64,000 nt of DNA from Anas platyrhynchos (taxonomy: Eukaryota > Chordata > Aves > Anseriformes > Anatidae), in NCBI RefSeq assembly GCF_047663525.1, contig NC_092606.1, positions 5,888,501 through 5,952,500 of the forward strand, written 5' to 3'. The position numbers and the translations under genes are program-made. Below, piece by piece: positions 58,066 to 64,000 of the stretch. How positions within the stretch are numbered: position 1 is the stretch's first letter; every line of letters begins with the position of its first letter. A model generated the notes under the pieces. It was given only the letters and a program-made list of their open reading frames with translations. It made no database searches and had not been told where the DNA came from.

Positions 58066-60779
58066 AAATATTGTGCCTGCTTCCATCTGCTAATGCAGTC
58101 ACTGCCTCTCACTGGAAAAGCTGCAGGTCCCCAGTGGATCCAGACAGAGAAGGGCTGTGCCTGCCCCCAGCAGAAGCTCTTCGGAGCTAATCCCACTCTG
58201 CAGGAATGTTTGGAGCCTTCTTGCACTGCAGTTTGGAGGTGAATGCCACATCCTGTTCAACACCCTCATCAACACAGGGAAGCAGGTTCAGTGCTTTTCA
58301 ATTGCTTGGTTAGAGGCGTTGTCTCAGCTGAAGGTAGGTGTTTAGTTTCTTTTCTCTGCAGCTCAAAAATTGCATTTCTCAACACCCTCACCACACTAAC
58401 AGTTTTAATGCTTGCCCTGAAACACTATTCTGACATCATCAGTTATCAAAACAAGTCAACCACACCTTGCAGAGATAAAAAGGAATACACAACATAAATA
58501 AAAGATTATTTATATACAGACTAGTTTAAGGAGGTAAACAAGTTATCATTAAAAAGCAGCTTATAGAAGCTTAATTTCTAAAGTGCACAGTCAAAATTGA
58601 GTGTGACCCTGATGGGAACATATTATTTATCATGCTGTTACTTGAAATCAGTGCTTCAACTGCTGTATTTTCTCTACTCTTAAGAATACTCAAAAGAACT
58701 CAAGGCTGGCAAAAATGTGATCTTTAGTTGTCCACATTTTTTTCAAGAATCTCCCCTAGCTTTCATGTAAATGGAGCATAGTCTGCATAAACAAAATGAG
58801 GCTCCATAAAGTATATGAGAATCACAGACCACAGAATGAGTTTTGGGGTTTCTACACTGGGCACTGTACCAGAATAGTCCTCCTTCCCAGCACAAGCAGA
58901 GGTCTGAGAGAAAGAAATGCTTCCCCTTTCATAATCCTCCTTCAGCGAGACGCCAGGTTTTGGAAATAAAACATTGAAAGAGGATAGGTTAATGAGGTCA
59001 TGAACAGTAACCTTTCCCATTGGAGCTTTCACACAAAACAATCTCCTTAATAGTGAGGTTCAGAATATAAGATCTCAGCCCATAATTAGTGCAGGATTTT
59101 ATGAATAAGACTTGTGATAATAATATGAAGATTGATCATTGACAAGTTTAACCTGTTTTTAATGGTCATCAAAGGATCACTGAAGTTCCTCTCAGGGTTT
59201 GCCTCACTTCTTGCTCATCCACAGACACGGGCTAGTGAATGCTCACTGGAACAGTCAGTCTAAAAGAGAACCAAACTACTCCCTGGCCAGTTTTCTGACA
59301 TAAAATCTTTGTCATTTTGTGAAGAATATGCATTCATCTGAATATCCTTTTCTTTCTACTTAGGGCATATGTGATAAGTAACCAGTCACAAAAATATTTC
59401 TCTATTACATCTCATTAAAGTTTTCTTTTGTTTATTTAAACCAAATAAATGTGTCAATTTAATTTTCAAATACATCTAGGGCCAGACCAACAGATAATTA
59501 ATAAGAAAGCATCACCAACAAACAAAAAGATTTCTAAATCAAGTATTTAATTGAACCTATGTCAGCACCACCCAACTCTACCAGAAATACCTCCTTCCAG
59601 TTTACAAGCTGCTTGTCCTTCAAATGGCACAGATCACTTCCTTAAGCTTTGTTTATTGACTACTCAGACACTGCTTCAAAAACACACGCCAGAGAAAGCT
59701 CACTCAATGAACTGGACCTGCAAGTTGCACTTCATTCCCTAGGGAATAACAGCAACCCTGCGCTGGGTTCTACTTCATGCTGAGACTGAAAAAAGCTTTT
59801 AAAAGCACTGCTGTTCTCTCAACTTTTCCATATTGGTTTAAAAACTTTCTCCTAAACACCTTCTGAGGTTACACTGCTGTTGGCAAAGTTACACGTGTAT
59901 AAAGAAGTGACATAATTCCATGCTCAAAGTCTGTCCCAGTGTAGCGATCTCTGAATCCGTCACAAGAGATCTGGTAACCTACATGAGCTGCTATTCAAAG
60001 CCAATGCACGGGAACACTGGGGAGACACCAACCTGGCTGCCAGGGAACCTCCCTCATCTCCAGGAGAACCTGGGTCCCTGTGAGGATAGAGAACGAGACA
60101 GGACCTCTGGTCTCTACGATTTTTTGAGAGACTCAGATGATCAAAGCTTTGTGTGAGCAAAGCAGGAAGAGACAGGACATGCAGTTACAGCAATCCTAAT
60201 AAATCTGCGTAACAACAGCGAAGAAACATTCTGAAACAGGGCAGGAATCCCTGGGCTGCAGTAAACTGTGTTGTAAATCTGATTGTAAAACTCTGCGCCA
60301 GCTTAGCACATCTAGTCATGCCCAAACGACAACAAAAATTATGCTGAAGGCACGCTGTAACTTCGGCACCTGGCCATGCAGAGCAGCCTAAAAGCAAGGA
60401 TGTGGTATGGGAGGATGTGATAGGAAACCTCCTCACCAACAGCAACCTTCTGAAGGGGGAAAATGGGGCAGCAGAGAGGCCTAACAGAGGTCCCAGCACT
60501 ACCCGCAGGTAAAGGCCACACAGCCTGTGTTTGTCCACAGCAACTACTGCGTTTTTGTGCAGAATCGTGAGGCAACAGCAAGCTTTTAGGGTCTTTTTAC
60601 AGGACTGATGTAAGGTGGCTCCATCCACTTTTATGGACAAGGCAGAGATGTCTCAAGAGAGTTTGGAGATGAAGCCAGGCACATTGATAAGCCTGGTGCT
60701 CAGCCAATTAAGTATTAATTAAGCAGCTAGCTGCCAGCTCTGGGCTCAGCACCACACCATGTCCTGCGAAGCACCAAGG
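58066..60779. other. Intergenic, between KCTD7 promoter and orphan CpG island
   Basis: Noncoding. The 92-codon minus frame at 58763-59041 shows no recognised domain. I see no transposable element here. Confidence 0.6.
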
Positions 60780-61270
60780 GGCTCACCCTCGCTGCGACTC
60801 CCTCCCCTCAGCTCCCCTCGCCCTTCCCCGCTCTTTTCCAGCGCTCTGCCGCCCCCCACACCGAATATTTCCCTCAGGAGTATTAAAAATAGAGGTGTTA
60901 AATCCCTGCAGGATGCTGGGATCCGCGGCTGTTCCGCCTGAAGGCGTTGAGGGGAACACGAAGACGAGGCGCCCGCACGGCCCGGCCTCAGCCCCGGCTC
61001 CCCGGTTCCCCCTGGCGGCTCCGTGGCGGGGCTGCGAGGAGGTCCCTGCCGCCGCCACCGGGAGAAGAAGGGGCCCAAACCTCAGCGGGGACCCCGAGGA
61101 GAAGCGACCCCAGCCCTCGACACCATCGGGGGGCAGCGAGGCCCCGACGCCGCCTCACGGAGCGCCCGGGCCGGGCCTGGGGCTGCAGCGCTCCCGCCCG
61201 CCTCAGGCGGCTGCACGGAGGGGCCATTGCTCCGTGTGGGCACCAGGGGATGCTCCCGCTTCGTTTTTGG
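60780..61270. promoter_or_regulatory. Orphan CpG island
   Basis: High-GC, CpG-dense block between AT-rich flanks. It lies about 0.7 kb downstream of the TPST1 polyadenylation region and 3.3 kb upstream of the KCTD7 island. No protein-coding first exon is evident on either strand. Long open frames across it are expected from composition. It may promote a noncoding or unannotated transcript. Confidence 0.65.
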
Positions 61271-61964
61271 GGCCCTGATCGAGCAAAACTGCTGTTTTCA
61301 CATTTGGTGATCAGTTGGGTAACTCTGAAGAGGATTCAGTTCCTGAAGGCACCTAAAAAAGCCTTCGTCTGCTGGTGATTTTTCAAATACGCTTCGGCGA
61401 TCTCAAGGGAACAAAGGAAACAGAAGGAAAACGACTGTTTCAAATCATGAGGCAGAATTCGTGTAAATTTAGAAGCATTTTGGAAAAAAAAGGCTGCTTG
61501 TGAAACCAGTGGACAACCCCGAGGCCATCTTTGGGCCATGGATGGGGTTAGAAAACAAGACCAAAGCAAACAGAAAACAAAACAAAACACAGACTTACTT
61601 GAGTAAGCATCTTCCCAAGCAGCTGACAGATCGTCAGAGCTTTAGGACACAAATGCCACCACACTGCTTTAGGAATAGGCAGGGGCATTTTCCAGAAGTG
61701 ATTTCCTCACCATCGCCGCCTGCCTGAAAGCTACCTACTTCTCCCTGTAGCAAACACATTTCGCATTACTGTTTCTGTACCTCGCAGTAGGATACCTACC
61801 CCAATTCCTTTTTGTATCGTTGCCCAGCTGCTAAAAGCAAACAAAATCCTTTCAGTGGCAAACCTTAAAGAGATCAACAGCCACAATATTAAATTATAAC
61901 TTTCAAGTAATCCAATATCTTCAATTATTTCAACCTTAACTCAGAGGCAAAAACATTAATCAAA
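61271..61964. other. Intergenic, downstream of TPST1
   Basis: Mixed to AT-rich sequence with no recognised gene or repeat. Confidence 0.5.
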
Positions 61965-62513
61965 AAAATCACATTTAAAGCATTTATTTTGAAAAATAAA
62001 ATACAAAAGATCATTGAATTGTAATTGTACATGTAATTTATCAACTTTTTTAAATAAAAAGATATTTAACAATTTCCACGTCAATAAGACAAATAACTGT
62101 TCCACCAAAAATCCTTAGGACAAGCACAGACCACTTCTGAAAGTTTCATACATTTAAAACCAAACTGCTAAAGGGAAAAGAAAAAAAAAAAAAGGCCTTT
62201 GAAGAAGACTGAGGTTTGGAATTAAGAAGACAGAATATCAATTTCAAAGACAGGCATTGTGTTGCAGTTTTTAAAACCTTAAAAATAGTTGTGTAAGTGT
62301 AATACAATTCTACAATAACATCAGTGATTTTTTTTTTTTTTAAACAGGTTTACATGCGCTCACAACAACAAAATCTTGACCAAAAAGAAAAGAGCATGAA
62401 AGAAATGGGGGAGAAAATTCTGAAAAAAGCGGGCCATGAGTTGTAACATCTCACTGATCGCAGTGGGACAGTCCTTAAAACATCACTTCCATTGAAAAGG
62501 CAGCAGTCTTTTT
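61965..62513 (-). other. TPST1: TPST1 terminal noncoding exon (3'UTR)
   Basis: On the minus strand a good acceptor CTATTTTCCTTTCTCTTTAG precedes AAAAAGACTGCTGCC at 62513. An AATAAA signal (TTTATT on plus at 61983-61988) gives an end near 61965. It would follow the stop-containing exon at 63517-63564. The assignment rests on the acceptor, the polyadenylation signal and the position. Confidence 0.6.
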
Positions 62514-63516
62514 CTAAAGAGAAAGGAAAATAGTTATATTTGAGCGTTTAATGTAGTATTGCTTTTATCCTTTATAACATCTTGCATTTACAAAAATACT
62601 GCATAATTACGAGCAACCACTGCCATCTCAGTGTGTGAAAAGTTACTGTCAAGAGTATCAATTTCAGAACAAATGTCTGCGTTCAATCTTTGGGAAACGC
62701 TTCTATCCATTATTTCTAATTGGTATGATGCTTTTGGCTATATTTAGGACTATAGAGAAAGCCATATGCATGACCACACATTGATATCTATATTGGCTGT
62801 ATTTACGTGGCATCATGATTTTGGCTATAGAAAAATGCATCCAGATTAAGTATTTTTGGATAATAAATGGTTTATAAGTAAAAATTGTGGATTAATGCAG
62901 TAAAAATCCTGCAACAATCATTAAATAACTACTCGAGAATTTACTGGGTTCCCTGAACAATCTTGCCATTGTTATTTCAACAGCTAAAATATTGACTATG
63001 AGATACACAAAAAGCGAATGACACAAGTCAATCTATGTTTATTTTTTTCCTCTATCTAAAAGGGCAAATGATTAAAAAAGAGACCATGAAAATTCATCCT
63101 TATAGTATTTTGTTAAAATGGCAACCTGAATCTGTTGTGCAAGTACTTTATAGTACCTGTGCAGTACCAAAATGAACAAGAAACCCTGCTGAAGAATATC
63201 TGAATGAATAGTGGTTTAGTTTTACGTACTCTTTTCAACGTCAGGCTCCAACGTAGTGCTGACAATCCAGTAGCATAGCAAACACTGCAAACTGTAATGA
63301 GCCATGTAGAACTGCACAGTGATTCTTAAACCACATAAACTACGGTTTGTAGCTCTTACTGAACACTTACCTCCATGCGATTTTTTTTTTTTTTTTTTAA
63401 ACAGATTCTGAACCAAGATCAGATCTTCATATTTTTCCTACCCAGACTCTTGCATGGGGTTACGTTAGTTTAAAAAGATCGCCTTAACTAATGTGTTATG
63501 TGTGTGTTTTTATTAC
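62514..63516 (-). other. TPST1: TPST1 last intron
   Basis: AT-rich noncoding sequence between the stop-containing exon and the noncoding terminal exon. A poly-T run lies at about 63381-63398. Confidence 0.55.
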
Positions 63517-63564
63517 CTTCTGTGCAAGAAAGATCCATTTTGTCTTCTATTCCATAGGCTCAGT
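63517..63564 (-). CDS. TPST1: TPST1 C-terminal exon (last five codons plus stop), partial gene
   Basis: The acceptor TTAACAG precedes ACTGAGCCTATGGAATAG, giving T-E-P-M-E-stop (coding 63547-63564), and the exon closes at CACAGAAG/GTAATA. As I remember it, human TPST1 ends TEQVE, and TPST1 is the expected upstream neighbour of KCTD7 in the same orientation. TPST1 transfers sulfate from PAPS to tyrosines of secreted proteins in the trans-Golgi. The catalytic domain is encoded to the right of this window. The evidence is short (five residues) but supported by splice sites, phase and synteny. Confidence 0.68.
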
Positions 63565-64000
63565 CTGTTAAGTAAATAATTAAAATAAAATTAGCAATTT
63601 TACATTAGGGGAAAAGGTAGCAGCAGCAGCACCCATGCACCATTTAGCTGCTTGGGTTATGCTAATTTTATCTTTAGTATACTTAACTAAAGAATACTTT
63701 ATCAGAGTAATTTTTACCTCCAGCTTCAGTGTTTATAGTTTAAGAAACATTCTGTATTTCACAAAGCTTTGTTTTGCTTTTTGGAATAAATCTGCTGAGA
63801 ATTAGGTAAACACTGTAGTCATACTAAGCTAATTGTATAAATTCAGCTCTGTAATTTAGGGGAGTACAATTTAGTAACCTCCCCTATCATACGGGTTTCA
63901 AGATGCCACCGGCTAGAAATACTGGACCACGTTCTTTTGACATATCACAAGGTAACTGGAAAATACAAAACATAATTTAAGTAATGGACACTGTGGGCAG
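63565..64000 (-). other. TPST1: TPST1 intron, right edge of window
   Basis: AT-rich sequence with no coding similarity found on either strand, consistent with TPST1 intron. Confidence 0.5.

Noticed and set aside
58763-59041. 92-codon minus-strand frame as a small gene
   Set aside because: No similarity recognised, no clear splice context, AT-rich intergenic position.
60895-61378. Open frames of 127-143 codons over the orphan CpG island
   Set aside because: Low-complexity composition-driven frames on several overlapping frames, none with protein family features.

Overview
The window is nuclear DNA from a vertebrate, most likely a bird. It has long introns with GT-AG splice sites, CpG-island promoters, and CR1 LINEs as the only interspersed repeat family I can recognise. 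It carries no bacterial, phage or CRISPR features. I cannot name the species.

Four protein-coding genes lie head-to-tail on the minus strand. In transcription order (right to left) they are TPST1 (only its 3' end), KCTD7, RABGEF1 and TMEM248. This is also the gene order of human 7q11.21. I rebuilt three of them exon by exon from homology and splice sites. TMEM248 (coding 4654-9354, 6 coding exons, 314 aa), RABGEF1 (22979-35755, 8 constitutive coding exons, 491 aa) and KCTD7 (52692-57024, 4 coding exons, 289 aa) all come out open, in phase, and at the length of their human counterparts as I remember them. TPST1 contributes a five-codon tail exon (63517-63564) and a noncoding terminal exon (about 61965-62513).

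Layout from left to right: a decayed, nearly full-length CR1 (about 395-3345, plus strand); TMEM248 3'UTR, exons and a 9.1 kb first intron; the TMEM248 CpG-island promoter (about 18.47-18.96 kb); a short intergenic gap; RABGEF1 3'UTR and exons, with a younger CR1 inside one intron (27757-28636); RABGEF1 intron 1 (9 kb) and its CpG island (about 44.6-44.95 kb); a 1.2 kb intergenic gap holding a CR1 tail; a long KCTD7 3'UTR; KCTD7 exons and its CpG island with three CCAAT boxes (56.8-57.5 kb); another CR1 fragment; an orphan CpG island (60.78-61.27 kb); and the TPST1 3' end.

The genes do not form a pathway. KCTD7 is a BTB-domain Cullin-3 adaptor. RABGEF1 (Rabex-5) is an endosomal Rab5 exchange factor and ubiquitin-binding protein. 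TMEM248 is a poorly characterised membrane protein. TPST1 is a Golgi tyrosylprotein sulfotransferase. I found no exotic new system. The observations most worth checking are an in-frame 120-bp candidate cassette exon in RABGEF1, two tandem NAGNAG acceptors in the same gene, competing acceptors at the last TMEM248 exon, the orphan CpG island, and the TPST1 penultimate-exon stop.
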